Both the position numbers and the translations under genes were made by a program. From assembly GCF_004011695.2 (NCBI RefSeq), contig NC_082411.1, forward strand, positions 1,348,001 to 1,412,000: 64,000 nucleotides of DNA, in the 5' to 3' direction. This stretch comes from Ascochyta rabiei (Eukaryota > Ascomycota > Dothideomycetes > Pleosporales > Didymellaceae). Shown here piece by piece: positions 21,106 through 33,475 of the stretch (positions within the stretch are counted from its first letter, which is position 1; every line of letters starts with the position of its first letter). Under the pieces are notes generated by a model. It made no database searches. It saw only the letters and a program-made list of their open reading frames with translations, and was not told where the DNA came from.

Positions 21106-22968
21106 ACGTACTCCACGGGTGAGCGGATCAAACGGGTGAGCGGATCACTCTGCCAAGACCACACCAAACCTCCACCTTACCACGCAATGCCTCAACAACA
21201 ACATTAATCTACGCCCTTAAGAGAAGCTGCGATACAGCTTGCGCTCCAGGCAATTAAATAAGACGTAATACTTATTATGTAACGCGCTGCAGCTATATAT
21301 AACGCACCTTACAGCACACTACACGCTTAATACACAGAACAACCTGCACAAGCTGATTGTACGCCAGTTTAACAGATTATAGACCAGACTAAGGAGGACG
21401 TAATTACTAAGTATATCCTTAAGCTAGATGCATAAGGATTTGCCCCTTAGCTGGCTGCTGTAGCTGATATAGCTAATTCTTTGCGTGCTAAGCGCAATAT
21501 AGGCCATGTTGGCATAAACTGGCCTAACACGTTTGTTAAGCGCCGCCCTGACCTTAAAGTAAGGTTTAATCGCAAGTACGACTATAAGAGAGCCCTCTGT
21601 AAGGATCTAGAGATTATTAGGGGCTGGTTTGGGCTTGTAGCGAATGTCAAAGCTAAGTATGGCATCTAGGACAATAACACGTACAACTTTAATAAGACAG
21701 GCTTTATAATAGGCCAGATATTAACAGGAGCAGTTGTTACAGGCTTAGAGCGTTAAGGACGGCTAAAGGCAGTGCAGCAGGGTAATTAAGAGTGGACAAC
21801 GGTCATACAGGGCATTAATGGCACAGGGTAGGCTATTCTACCCTTTATTATCTTTAAAGGCCGCAACCACCTCTCTGCCTGGTACAAAGAGGACAATCTG
21901 CCCTATGACTGGGTTATTGGAGTCTCTGAGAACGGATGGACTACTAACAAGCTTAGTCTAGACTGGTTAAAGCACTTTAATGCCTATACAAAGACGCGCA
22001 CCTAAGGAGTACACTAGCTGCTCCTTATTAACAGCCACAAGAGCCACAACTCCCTTAACTTCTAACAATACTGTAAGGAAGCAAAGATTGTTACACTGTG
22101 TATGCCTCTACACTTATCTTACCTCTTACAACCACTAGATGTGGGTTATTTTGCCCCTCTAAAGAAGGCGTATAGGCGCCAAGCTAAGAATCTTATATAT
22201 AACTATATTACTTATATTACTAAAACTAAGTTCCTACTATGCTTTATAGACGCCTATAAGGAGACATTTACTTCTAGCAATATCTAAGGAGGCTTCTAAG
22301 GCGCTAGAATAGTCCCCCTTAACCCAGAACGGGTTATAATAGGTCTTGATGTCCGCCTACGTACCCTACCGCTACCTACTGTAGAAGATGAGCCCTAGCA
22401 GTCCCAAACCCCAAGCACTACCCTGCAATTAGGGTCGCAATCAACGCTGGTTCGAGAGAAGATTCAAAGGCATGCAAGCAGCTTACCAACTTTAATAGTT
22501 AAGGCCTTTAAAAAGCTTGCTAAAGGCGCAGCTATAGTAGCGCACAAGCTGGTGTTGGCTTAAAGGGAGATTACTAGGCTTCGAGCAGCAAATGAGGCTG
22601 CTATTCGACGTAAATCGCATAAAAGAAAGCAATTACAGCAGGAGAGAGTCCTAACAGCTAAGGAAGGCCTTTAATTAACTACTCTAACTAAGTTTAGGGC
22701 GCGTGGTGATGGTAAGAAGGCAAAGAAGCGAGTGCGCGCTAAAGGAGGGGAAGTAACCCAAAGACGCTGTACAAAGTGCTACAACGTTAGACATAACTTG
22801 CGTACATGTAAGAAGGCTGTAGAAGATGTTTCTAAATAATATTATGTACTGCACTACTATATATAAGGCCAAAGTGGGCTAATGCGAGCTATAATAGGGT
22901 AGAAATTTAGTGTGGTCTTGGCAGAGTAATCCGCTTACCCGTTTGATCCGCTTACCTGTAGAGTACGT
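21106..22968 (+). mobile_element. Fot1/pogo-like transposon, family 2, copy 1
   Basis: The element is 1863 bp with TA on both sides; the sibling site near 39450 (GTTGTAGGGG) has one TA. Inverted repeats of about 63 bp start ACGTACTCCAC and hold a doubled motif, GGGTGAGCGGATCAA and GGGTGAGCGGATCAC. Of the four family 2 copies this one looks least decayed, for example keeping TGG and CCA where others have TAG and CTA. It lies only 130 bases from the family 1 element. Confidence 0.85.
21187..22839 (+). pseudogene. Family 2 transposase, copy 1
   Basis: The frame is 1653 bases from ATG to TAA with no indel, but with several TAA and TAG codons. The longest open piece (21481-21669) reads SLRAKRNIGHVGINWPNTFV, the CENPB-side segment. 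DDE landmarks are YNFNKTGFIIGQ near 21680 (Asp to Asn), LLINSHKSHNSL near 22020 (Asp to Asn), and LLQPLDVGYFAPLKKAY near 22125 with the third Asp kept. It ends in a zinc knuckle (RRCTKCYNVRHNLRTCKK). Inactive. Confidence 0.8.
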
Positions 22969-23906
22969 TAGGGGTAGTCTTAACGCTAGCTGTATTAATA
23001 ATAGCAGTATAAGTAGTAGTAACTACGCAACAACTAGAGTTAAGGCGCGCTATATAGCTAGAAAGGCTTAAATAGCTGTTAGCGTACTTATAAGGGCCCT
23101 AAACATATTTAAAGATGCTAAAATAAGCTAAAAGGAGACAAAACACGTACTAATAGGTAATTCTTATTGCTATTATAACATTCTCTATAGTAGTAGGCCT
23201 AAGCGTCCCTATAACGTAAGCTACCCTAAAAAGCTAGGTTAGCAGAGAAATAATAGTCCCTTTAGACATTACTATTAGCAATGTAGTAGAGACAGAGCAT
23301 ACAGCACTACTTAGCAGTCCTACTATTCTTAGCAATGTTAATCTTGTAGTAAGCAGGTATAGACATAACAGCTATAGTAAATAGTAGTTAGTAACAGTTA
23401 GTAACAGTTAGTAGTAGGCGGTAGTGGTTAGGAATAGTCTAAAAAGGTTACTAGAGCGTGTTGTGCGGTGCTATCTGCTAAAACGTCTTAGAACGTGCTA
23501 GAAAGACCTAGAAAATCCCTTAGCTATCCTTACAAAAGTGCTAGATAGAATAGGTTAGTACTTACTAAAATAAAGTAGGATGTAGTAGTAACTAATAAAA
23601 CTAGGGGTATAGATAGCTTATATGCTGCTAGCTACCTAGTTAGAGCTTTAGCCTGCGCAGACAGCTACCTAGACCCTAGAGGTAAAGTAAGAGGTAAGAG
23701 AGGATTTCTGTTTAACTTTTACTAGGTAAAAGCAGAATTAGTATTAAGCCCTATCTAGCCTTACAAGGCGTCCTAAACGCTTAAACCTAGTTAGAATTAG
23801 CTATAATAGGACAGACAGAGTAAACACGTCTAAAGCTAGGCTAAAATAATACAGTATTACTAATTATACTATTATTTAAGCCAAACAATCTAGAAAAGAG
23901 AGGCAT

Positions 23907-24108
23907 TGTTAGGCGCTAGGCCTAGGGGTACGTCTGCTAGTCTTGGTAAGCTACTATAGGGCTAGCCAGCCTAGACTATATAAAGGTGTTAGAGGTTATC
24001 GCTAGTACTCTAGCAATTAGTCTCGTTACTACATACTACGTACCTCAATACACCTGCTATCCTCTTAAACCCTATCCTCCTATGTAATCGCTTTGTACAC
24101 TCTTTACA
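23907..24108 (+). repeat. Gypsy A 3' LTR
   Basis: A 202-bp LTR from TGTTAGGCGC to CTTTACA. AGCTC at 24109-24113 repeats the five bases before the 5' LTR. It pairs with the LTR at 7251-7452. Confidence 0.85.
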
Positions 24109-24834
24109 AGCTCCCTAATCCCTCTAGGAGAGATGTACTAGCATACACCTACCCTAAGACATCTGTCTATACCCTTATTATTAACACTATATTAGCAATT
24201 TACTTTAGAAATACACTAATCTAGTATATTTAACAGAACTGCAACTGTACCTCTACCCTCTACTTAATTTAAATAACTAGCTAGCAGACCTGCTACTCTA
24301 TTAGCACCTAGGCTCCTCTCTTTCTAATTTAATATAGCTACTAGGCCTATAACCTAAGCTCTTATTACTAAGACAGTAAAAGAAGCTCTATCTATTACTA
24401 GGACAATAGTTATTTAGGCTTCTTCCCTAGCCACCTTAAACAAGGAACAATTAAACCTCCTAGACCTTCTTAAAATCTTTTAAGACTACCTAGAAAATAA
24501 TAGGATAAACAAATAAGGCCTCTCTATCCTAGCGTCCTATGTATTAAACCTTAAAACAGTATCTAAATGAATTAAAATAAGAGCAAAACTCCTTTAAAAA
24601 CCTACCTTAGCTACTAAGACTTTTACTATTTAACCTCTTACCTACCCTACTTTATACGCGTCTACAGCTTTAGCTAACCTCCCTAAGAATATAGAATAGC
24701 GAACAGTTATTAAGAAGAAGCAACCTACTATTATAAAGAACTCTCTAAGTGTACTCTAACTAGTTCTTACACTAGAGCAAGAACTACCCTCTTTTACTCC
24801 TCTTAAAATGCTTAACGCTTTTAATAAGGCCTTT
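24109..24834 (+). mobile_element. LINE (plus copy), middle segment: ORF1 part
   Basis: It resumes the LINE broken at 7250 and matches the reverse complement of about 17650-18350. The ORF1 start is the ATG at 24133. Stops of RIP type are frequent. It ends with CCTTT at 24830-24834, where gypsy C begins, and resumes at 58530 with the same five bases. Confidence 0.75.
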
Positions 24835-24988
24835 TGTTATGGGCTTAGACCTTATCTAAGCCTTAAGCGAGACGGGGCGGTTACGTGCCCTATAGACATA
24901 TTAGAAGGACACGTAACATGTTACCTCCTTAAGAGATACAAACTATATCAACCCTTATTATATCCTACCTTAAGGCTAGTCCTTAATA
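24835..24988 (+). repeat. Gypsy C 5' LTR
   Basis: It starts TGTTATGGGCTTAGACC and ends CCTTAATA, where a less decayed copy ends CCTTAACA. Near its start is a short palindrome around GGCTTAGACC, as in all four copies. Confidence 0.8.
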
Positions 24989-25209
24989 TTTATATCTCTT
25001 TTTCTATAAGAACAGCTAGCACTTCTACTATGTTAGCTAGTTTCTAGAATAAACCCCTAGATAAATCTGTTCCCTTAACCCTTTAGGAATTTATAGCCTA
25101 GATATTATAGTTTATAATAAACTTATAGTAAGCCTTAACTACTACTAATAAGCGTATAGTATTACTTAAATGTAATAACTCTAATATATGTGTGTTTATA
25201 GAGTCTCTA

Positions 25210-27072
25210 ACGTACTCTACAGGTAAGCGAATTAAACAGATAAGCGGATCACTATGCTAAGACCACACTAAACCTCTACCCTATTATAGCTTACATTAGC
25301 CTACTTTGGCCTTATATACAGTAGTACAGTATATAATATTATTTAAAAACATCTTCTATAGCCTTCTTATATGTACATAAGTTATATCTGAAGTTGTAGC
25401 ACCTTATACAGCGTCTTTAGGTTACTTCCCCTCCTTTAGCGCGCACTTGCTTCTTTGCCTTCTTACTATTACTACGCGCCCTAAACTTAGTTAGAGTAGT
25501 TAATTAAAGGCTTTCCTTAGCTGTTAGGACCCCCTCCTTCTGTAACTGCTTTCTTTTATTTAATTTGCGTCGCGTAGCAGCCTTATTTACTGTTTAAAGC
25601 CTAGTAATCTCTTTTTTAGCTAACACTAGCTTATACGCAACAATAGCTACGCCTTTAGTAAGCTTTTTAAAGGCCTTAACTATAAAAGTTAGTAAGCTGC
25701 TTGTATGCCTTTAAATCCTCTCTTAAACTAGTGTTAATTGCGACCCTAATTGCAGGGTATTACTTAGGGTTTAGGACTGCCAGGGAGCATCTTCTACAGA
25801 AGGTAGTAGTAGGGTACGTAGGCGGACATTAAGACCTATTATAACCTGTTCTAGGTTAAAGGGGACTAATCTAGCGCCTTAGAAGCCTCCTTAAATATTG
25901 CTAGAAGTAAACGTCTCCTTGTAGGCGCCTATAAAGTATAGTAGGAACTTAGTTTTAGTAATATAAGTAATGTAGTTATGTATAAGATTCTTAGCTTAGC
26001 GCCTATACGCCTTCTTTAGAGGGGTAAAATAACCTACATTAAGTGGTTATAAGAGGTGCAATAAGTATAGAGGTATACATAGTGTAATAATGTTTGCTTC
26101 CTTACAGTATTGTTAGAAGTTAAGGGAGTTGTAGCTCTTGTGGCTGTTAATAAGGAGTAGCTAGTATACTTCTTAGGTGCGCGTCTTTGTATAGGCATTA
26201 AAGTGCTTTAACTAGTCTAAACTAAGCTTGTTAGTAGTCCATCTGTTCTTAGAGACTCTAATAACCTAATTATAGGGCAGATTGTCTTCTTTATACTAGG
26301 CAGAGAGGTAGTTACAGCCTTTAAAGATAATAAAGGGTAGAATAGCCTACCCTGTGCCATTAATGCCCTGTATAACTGTTGTCCACTTACAGTTACCCTA
26401 CTACACTACCTTTAGCTGTCCTTAACGCTCTAAGCCTGTAACAACTACTCCTGTTAATATCTAGCCTATTATAAAGCCTGTCTTATTAAAGTTATACGTG
26501 TTATTATCCTAGATGCTATACTTAGCTTTAACATTTGCTACAAGCCTAAACTAGCCCCTAATAATCTCTAGATCCTTATAGAGGGCTCTCTTATAGTTAT
26601 ACTTGCAATTAAACCTTACTTTAAGGTTAGGGCGGCGCTTAACAAACGTGTTAGGCTAGTTTATGCCAACATAGCCTATATTACGCTTAGTATGCAAAGA
26701 ATTAGCTATATTAGCTACAGTAGCTAGCTAAGAGGTAAATCCTTGTACATCTAGCTTAAGGATGTACTTAGTAATTACGTTCTCCTTAGTCAAGTCTATA
26801 ATCTGTTAAACTAGCGTATAATTAGCTTATGTAGGTTGTCCTTTATATTAAGTGTATAGTGTGCTGTAAGGCGCTTTATATATAGCTACAGCGCATTACA
26901 GGGTAAGTATTACGTCTTGTTTAATTGCCTAGAGCGCAAGCTGTATTGCAGCTTCTCTTAAGGGCGTAGATTAATGTTGTTGTTAAGGCATTGCGTGGTA
27001 AGGTGGAGGTTTAGTGTGGTCTTAGCAGAGTAATCCACTTACCTGTTTAATCTACTTACCTGTAGAGTACGT
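25210..27072 (-). mobile_element. Fot1/pogo-like transposon, family 2, copy 2
   Basis: 1863 bp, minus strand, flanked by TA at 25208-25209 and 27073-27074. It is inserted in the gag leader of gypsy C. The inverted repeats carry the family 2 doubled motif in mutated form (AGGTAAGCGAATTAAACAG). Confidence 0.85.
25339..26991 (-). pseudogene. Family 2 transposase, copy 2
   Basis: ATG at 26991 and stop at 25339-25341 give exactly 1653 bases, as in the other three family 2 copies. No indel is present, but stops are many. The order HTH, CENPB-type, DDE, zinc knuckle can be followed by alignment with copy 1. Heavily mutated and inactive. Confidence 0.8.
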
Positions 27073-30000
27073 TAGTATAAATAGCTAATACCTATACTAG
27101 CCCTGCGTCTACAGTTCTATTATCTTCCTTAGGAGTAATACGGTACCTATCTACGTCTACACTAGCCCCTAACCTGCCTTATGTAGCGCTGTTTTTAGTA
27201 TCTACCCTAGGCCTTTATACCCCTATACAGACGTCTATAACCACTAAGAAACCTCTTCCTATAGGTAAGGCCTTTACTAGGGATAAATCCTTATTTAAGG
27301 TGTAGTAGATTATAATAGAATATAAGCTATAGGCAGATATATCCTTTATTAGTAGGTTATAGAACATATTTACCTTTATATAGTCCTAGCTTAGTATGTC
27401 TATATAATAAGATATAGCTCTATTCTATAAGATTAGGGGTACCTAAGGTATAGAGAGTCTAGAGGACTTCCTAACATACCTAGAATTCTGCTACAGCAAC
27501 AACTACAGCTAGGAACAGGCTTAGGAAAAACTAGAAAGCGTCTGTTAGGGTTCTAACAAGTTGTTCTTAGACTTCTTTATCTAGTTTAAGCAGCTACTAG
27601 TGTAAAGTAGCAGCCTCTACTAAGACAGAGAACAGCGCCTATTAAAGCTCTGCTAGGCCCTAAACGCAAATATCTGTAATATAGTAATAAACTAAGAAGT
27701 ACCCTATATAGATTATAATATAGCTATTATAGAGTATAAGTCTATTACTATAGACGTTAAGACTATAGCTTTAGAAAACTAGCTACGCTATAGCCCTACC
27801 TAGGCGCTACCTAAGTGTAATAAGGATAGTAATATTAAGATAACAGTTATGTCTGCAGTGTGCACTAGCAGCAGTACTAAGTGTAGGGGTTAGAAGTAGT
27901 CTGCTCCTAACTAGGCTACGTAGGTTCTAAATAAGGTATTCTGGTAACGCTAGAAGGCTAACCTATATACCTGTTGCGGCAAAGAGGGATATATTTGCTA
28001 GGATTACGCTAATACAGTAGTAACTACAGTATAGGTAGTAATAATCTTAGGTAAGGAAGAGGCTAGTTTATATAGGGGAAACTAGCTACTTCTAATATAA
28101 GTCTAAGCTAGGAGTGCTGTAGGAGCATATTAGCAGGGGAGACTACTAGTGTAGAGGCATTATAGGCTACTAGAGGAGCTATTACAGACTCTATAGATAA
28201 GCCCCTATTCTTTATTCTATTATTTATTAATAGGGTAACATAAGCTAATATGCAAGTAGACTTAGGGTATAAATACTTTAGTATAGTAAGTAAGAAATTT
28301 ACTGCGCGCCTAGAAGGAGACTTTATTAAGGTGCTGCTATAACGCTTAGTGTAAGTAGTAGGTACTAGTAGAAAGTCTATAATCTTCTGTTTAGTCCTAT
28401 TTAGGTATAACCTAGATAGGTAGCGCTTATAGGCTGTAGCCTACATAGTACTAGGTCTAAGCTAGGATATTATTTTAAGGAAACCCTAGCTTTTATAAGA
28501 GGGTGTAGTATTAGATACAGAAAAGGGCACACTAATAATATAATAGGTAGAGAACCTTATAGTCTATAAGTCTTTATAGTATATAGTAAACGTTTATATA
28601 GCTCTTCTATTAGCAACTAAGTTTAATAAGACCCTAGCTAATAGGCTCTAGAATTACCTGCCTAAGGACTAGTTTGTTTCTATAAGCCTCTACAATATTA
28701 CTAAAATCCTCTTAGTCTAATCCCTAGGAGCGTAAGGGACGGCGGAGAAGGTAGACTCTCTACCTCCTAAGTTAGTCTGGTTTTAGGATCTGTTTAATAA
28801 GAGTAAGGCCTCTAGCCTTCTCCTATATAGGGGCTAGATAGATTACTACATATAGTTGCAACATAACTAGTCTAGGAAGGATAAGCCCCTACCCTAGGGC
28901 CCTCTGTACAACATGCTAAGGGACTAGCTACTTAAGCTATAGAAGTAGGTGTTAGCACTAATAGACAAGGATTAGATCTGCGCCTCCTCTTCCCTAGTAG
29001 AAGCACTAGTCCTGCTAGTTAAGAAGTCCTCTAGTAGGTAGCGTATATATGTAGACTATTACGCACTTAATAGTATTATAATTACTAACTAGTACCTACT
29101 TCCTCTTATTAAGGAAATATTGCGTACACTAGGGGGTACATGCTAGTTCTCTAAAGTTAATGTTTATATAGTATTTTACTAGATTTATATTACAGAAGGA
29201 GATAAGCACTTTACTACGTTCTATACTTGTTTTAGGCTCTTTAAGTAGCTAGCCTACCTGTTTAGCTAGGCTAGAGCACTAGCGTCCTTCTAGCGTTATA
29301 TTAACAGCGTGCTTTAGGAGATATTAGGCAACTATACTACTGCGCACCTAGATAATATCCTTATTTATAGTAGCAGGTCTAGAACAGACTACTTAGGGAA
29401 GATTAGTAGAGTCTTTACGCTCCTACGCAATATAGGGCTGTATTTAGATCCTAAGAAGTGTGTATTTATAATAAAGGAGGTATACTACCTCAGATATATT
29501 ATAGAAGCTAGAAAGGATATTTATTCTAATCTTAAGAAGGTTAAGGCTATCTGCAATTAGGAAGCCCTACTGTCTTTACGCAGGGTCTACAGTTTCCTAG
29601 GGTTTACTAACTTCTACTAGGACTTTATCCTAGCCTTTTCTAACATTACTACTCTACTTAATTAACTTACAGGGAAGGATATCCTATTCTAGTAGGGGCA
29701 GGAGGAGGACGTAGCATTCTACTAGCTAAAGAACGCATTTATAATAGAACTAGTCCTAGCCTAGTAGGACCCTAAGTAAGACACACTACTAGAGGCAGAC
29801 TGCTCTAGTAAGGCGTTAGGCAGCTGCCTTTCTTAATAGCATAGGAAGGTGCTTTACCCTATAGTATACTACTCTGCTATACTTATAGTAAAATAATAGA
29901 ACTACATAATCTATAATAAGGAGTTAACTGCTGTTGTAAAGTGCCTAGAGGTCTAGGCAGCTAAATTAGGGTCTGTTACTAGGCTGTTTACTATCCTAAC

Positions 30001-30568
30001 TAACTATAAGAATCTCTAGTACTTTACTACAGCGCGTAGGTTAAGTAAGAGGTAGCACTGCTAGGCAGAGGAGCTGTTAAAGTTCTGTTTCTACCTTTGC
30101 TTCTGCCTAGGGCGCCTTGCAGCCTAACTAGATATGCTAAGTTGCTAGGAACAGGACTATAATAGGAGGTTAGGGGGGGGTCTATAGGATAATAACCGTA
30201 GTTTAAGTATTAGTAGTTAGTACACTAGGCCCTAGTATGCCTCTACTTTTTATTAATATATATATATAATTACTGTAGGATAAAGGCGTTTAGTAGGACG
30301 TAGGGCATATAGCGCACCTGTCTACTATCTGTAATAGGGCCTACTAGTTCCCTTCTAAGGCTAAGACTACTTAGTAAATTACAGATTATATACTTAGTGC
30401 TTACAGCACGCTAATATAGCGTAGGGTTACAGAGGTTCTACGCTAGAAGCTAATTATAACAATAATCTACTAGGTATATAAATCGAACCTAATAGGCTAT
30501 CTAGGTGCTAATACTACGTTCTACATTATTAGATATAACTTCTACTAGGAGGGGATGTTATAGGACAT

Positions 30569-30770
30569 TGTAAAGAGTGTACAAAGCGATTACGAGGGAG
30601 GATAGGGTTAAAGAGGATAGCAGGTGTATTGAGGTACGTAGTGTGTAGTAACGAGACTAATTGCTTAAGTATCAGCGATAACCTCCGACACCTTTATATA
30701 TTCCGGGCTGACTAGCCCTATAGTAGCTCGCCAAGACTAGCAGAGGTACCCCCGGGCCCAGCGCCTAACA
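30569..30770 (-). repeat. Solo LTR of gypsy A in gypsy C integrase
   Basis: A 202-bp LTR on the minus strand (TGTAAAGAG to GCCTAACA). The flanks are GACAT at 30564-30568 and GATAT at 30771-30775, a 5-bp duplication with one C to T change after insertion. The second gypsy C copy (near 53815) has the uninterrupted site. Confidence 0.85.
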
Positions 30771-31730
30771 GATATTAGGCACTATATCTGTAACTACTAC
30801 TATTTTAGCGCGTATGTGTTATAGCGCTAACAGTAGGGCTTACTCTACCCATTGCCTATTACTAACTGTTTTTAGTCCTAGATTTTAATAGACTTTATAG
30901 TTAACCTTTTTTAGGCTAATAAGGATATACTGCGCTATCTCTTAGTTATTACAGATTACTTCTCTAAGTATGTGCAGCTTAAAGCGATAACTTCTATAAC
31001 AGCAGAATATTGCGCTAAGGTCTTCTGCAACACATAGTAGCAGTTCTAGGGCTTTCCTAGTGCTATTATTACAGACTGTAGCTTAGACTAGCTGGGACAT
31101 TTTTAGATAACGCTATGTAGCCTTATAGGGGTAAACTAGCTACTTTCTACAGCCTATTACCTCTAGACAGACAGAGGGATAGAGTGTGCTAACTAGGAGG
31201 TGCAGGTAGTCCTACAGGTTATAGTTAACTTTAAACAGAATAACTAGCCGAACTATTTTCTAGCCTGCTAACTAGCTCTTAACAATTACAATTCTTTAGT
31301 TACTAGGGTTAGTTTTAACCTACTCTTCTATAGGTAAAATGTAGACCTCCTTTAGATTACAGTGCTACTAACTATTACCTAGAAGACACTATAGGGACAA
31401 GCAGTCTATTTTCTAGACTACCTCTAGTAAGGTATAAAACTTACTTAGGTAGCTATAGTATAGGTATAAAAACGCACTTAGGACGTAACAGACTATAGCT
31501 ATAGGCCTACAGAGTAGTACTATATAGAAGATAGAGTGTAGTGTTCCCTCTGTAATATAAAAACTAATAGGCTAAGTTAGAAACCTAACTAGTTATAAGC
31601 CTAGTACACAGTAGTTACAGTCTCTACCCCTTTAATAGTTACTCTAGATCTACTAGGTAACCTTTATAAGACAGTATATATAGACCTGCTAGAATATATA
31701 GCCTCTAACCTACTACCTATACAGTACCTA

Positions 31731-31926
31731 TGTTAGGTCCCTAGTCCCTAAGTGCTCCGCACTAAGACCGAAGGCCTGGTAAATGGAGCAGGGGTGGCGT
31801 ATCTATATAACCTGGCCGGATCGCTCTGATTACTTGGGAGCGATTCGTCTATCCATAACCTGCAATTACACTCTCTACCTTTAAGTGCTCAATAACGTGC
31901 CACCCCTCCAAAAAGGGATCTTAACA
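31731..31926 (+). repeat. Solo LTR of a further family (LTR D), little mutated
   Basis: 196 bp from TGTTAGGTCCC to CTTAACA, with ACCTA on both sides (31726-31730 and 31927-31931). It is absent from the matching place in gypsy C copy 2 near 54750. It is far richer in CG than its surroundings (CTCCGCACTAAGACCGAAGG) and occurs once here, so it seems to have escaped RIP and is probably recent. Confidence 0.8.
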
Positions 31927-32470
31927 ACCTACAGGAAAGCAGACTAGGCCTACTAGTTATCCTCAAGGAGGACAATCTAAACCTAGCTAAATAGGAGGTA
32001 GAGGAAATTCTAAAAAAGAAGAGGGCTTATAGGTAGAATAAGTTATAGGTCTTAGTTAAATAGAAGAGGTATATAAAGCTAACGTAGGAACTACTAGAGG
32101 TGTTATAGGATATAAAGGTATAGAAGGTCTTTACAGTAACACATATAGCACATTAAGAGTAGATACAGAAAAAAGAAAACTTTTATTATTTATAATAACC
32201 CTTATAGGGTTCTATTAGGAGATACTATATAGGGCACGCAGCCTAGCGTAAAAGAGCTTAGGGACCTTATAGTAGTAGTATAACACTACCTTATACTCTA
32301 TACTACTAAATAACTAGTAGTAAGCCTTAAGACTTAAAAAAGATAGAGTTTTTAACAGACAGGAAATAATAGGCAGTAGTAGCTATATTCTAGGCTTAGT
32401 TCCACGTTATATAGTAGCAGCAGTTAACCGTATAGTTATTATTATTATCTACCTTATCTACCTTAAAGGT

Positions 32471-32638
32471 TGTTAGATTAGACGGTAATAGTAATAAGTT
32501 AATAATAATGTATTAATGTTCTGTTCTTGTTCTATGTTAGGGTGATTTTTGTCTTATCTAGGTTCTAGTAGAGGCCTCTACACAGTTTCTTAGCCGGTAT
32601 ATCGCCTAACCTATTTCTCTAATACCTTTTATTGAATA
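32471..32638 (-). repeat. Copia 1 3' LTR
   Basis: On the plus strand it runs from TGTTAGATTAGACGG to TTGAATA. It aligns with the copies at 57446-57613 (plus) and 59175-59345 (minus). Confidence 0.75.
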
Positions 32639-33475
32639 CACCCCCTTAGCTTAGAATCCTATTATAAGCTGCGTAAACTAGTTAATTAACTCTTTAACGT
32701 AAGGTCCTCTAGTTACTCTAATATCTTCTTAAGCAGGATATCTCTTAATATACTTTTCTAGCCCTTAACAAGTCTTAACTAATTAAGGAAGCTGGCCTAT
32801 TTACTAATTAGTAATAACTTTATAAATCTATCTACAATTATGTTGTTAGATAGGATATATTCTACTTTAATTATTTTATAGTTAACTTCTTATTATAACT
32901 AGTAGTTGTGTATATTAATATACTAAAGTTTAGTTTATATCTTAACAACGTCTATAGTAACTAGATATATTATCTATATATTATAATGTTTAATTATTAT
33001 TATTAGATTACTTAGGGTTACCTAAAGCTCTTTTAATAGTTAAGAGGTAAATATTACTTCCTTAGCTACTTAAGACAGTGCTAGGAGCTTAGCCTTAGTA
33101 GTTAACGTTATAACAGTATCTTGTTTATTTGCTCTCTAGGCAATAAGTCCTCTAAATAGCTTAATAGCGTATTCTTAGGAACTCTTTTAGTCTATAGTGT
33201 TGTTAGTAAATAATATATTACTTAAACTTTAAGTTCTTTACCCTGTCTAAAGTTAAGTAATAGATTTTTTATGTTTTGTAGGTACAGAAGCACTTAGTTA
33301 GCAGCGTCTAAGTGTTTATTACTTAGGTTAACTAGAAAGTGTATAAGTTGTAACGTAGTAAACGCTATATTAGGTTAAGTAGTTACTACTACAAATAACA
33401 GGGATCTAATCTTTTGCTAATATTAATTAATCTCTAGTAATTTAGCTAGACTGTTCCTAGGCTTTAGTTTAATTC
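32471..33475 (-). mobile_element. Copia 1 fragment, 3' end with LTR, minus strand
   Basis: The 3' LTR (32471-32638, 168 bp) is followed inward by a polypurine tract on the minus strand (AAGCTAAGGGGG) and by the RNase H end of copia pol. It is collinear with 59175-60168. It breaks at 33475 (GTTTAATTC), where another LTR starts. AAGGT at 32466-32470 is the left flank; no matching right flank is in the window. Confidence 0.75.

Larger units (their letters stand above)
18894..23906 (+). other. Gypsy A region between pol and 3' LTR (split by two Fot1 elements)
   Basis: The host element is visible at 18894-19112, 20977-21105 and 22969-23906. It is collinear with 39099-40375 in the second gypsy A copy. 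No known retroviral domain appears on the plus strand. On the minus strand a coding-like frame can be followed through RIP stops (NYLLQKDLLILYNSN near 19030-19080). Short direct repeats of the GTAGTTAGTA type lie near 23370-23420. A purine tract (AAAAGAGAGGCAT) ends at 23906, just before the 3' LTR. Confidence 0.6.
7251..24108 (+). mobile_element. Gypsy A LTR retrotransposon (with nested insertions)
   Basis: Two 202-bp direct LTRs (7251-7452 and 23907-24108) bound this unit. The 5-bp duplication AGCTC flanks it, at 7246-7250 and 24109-24113. Between them lie Gag-Pol with a chromodomain, then a long extra region, then a purine-rich tract. The unit holds a 6.2-kb LINE and two Fot1-like transposons; without them it is about 6.9 kb. 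It sits in a plus-strand LINE. All coding parts are full of RIP-type stops. Confidence 0.85.
27075..32470 (+). pseudogene. Gypsy C copy 1 gag-pol, chromovirus type
   Basis: Gag ends in a zinc knuckle (TCCGKEGYIC) near 27960-28005. Protease-like VDLGYKYFSIVS lies near 28255-28290. Reverse transcriptase spans about 28960-29480 with IYVDYYALNS near 29045 and HLDNILIYS near 29345. RNase H (LLEADCSSKALGSCLSQQ) starts near 29780. The integrase core (FIVNLFQANKDILRYLLVIT to TAYYLQTDRGIE) lies at about 30890-31190. Chromodomain remains (EVEEILKKKRAYR, then VLVK) lie at about 31995-32130. Two solo LTRs (30569-30770 and 31731-31926) break the integrase and post-integrase parts. Trp and Gln codons have turned to stops throughout. 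Confidence 0.8.

Noticed and set aside
23370..23420. Repeated GTTAGTA units as a CRISPR-like array
   Set aside because: The units are short, without spacers, in a eukaryotic retrotransposon, and are shared by all gypsy A copies.
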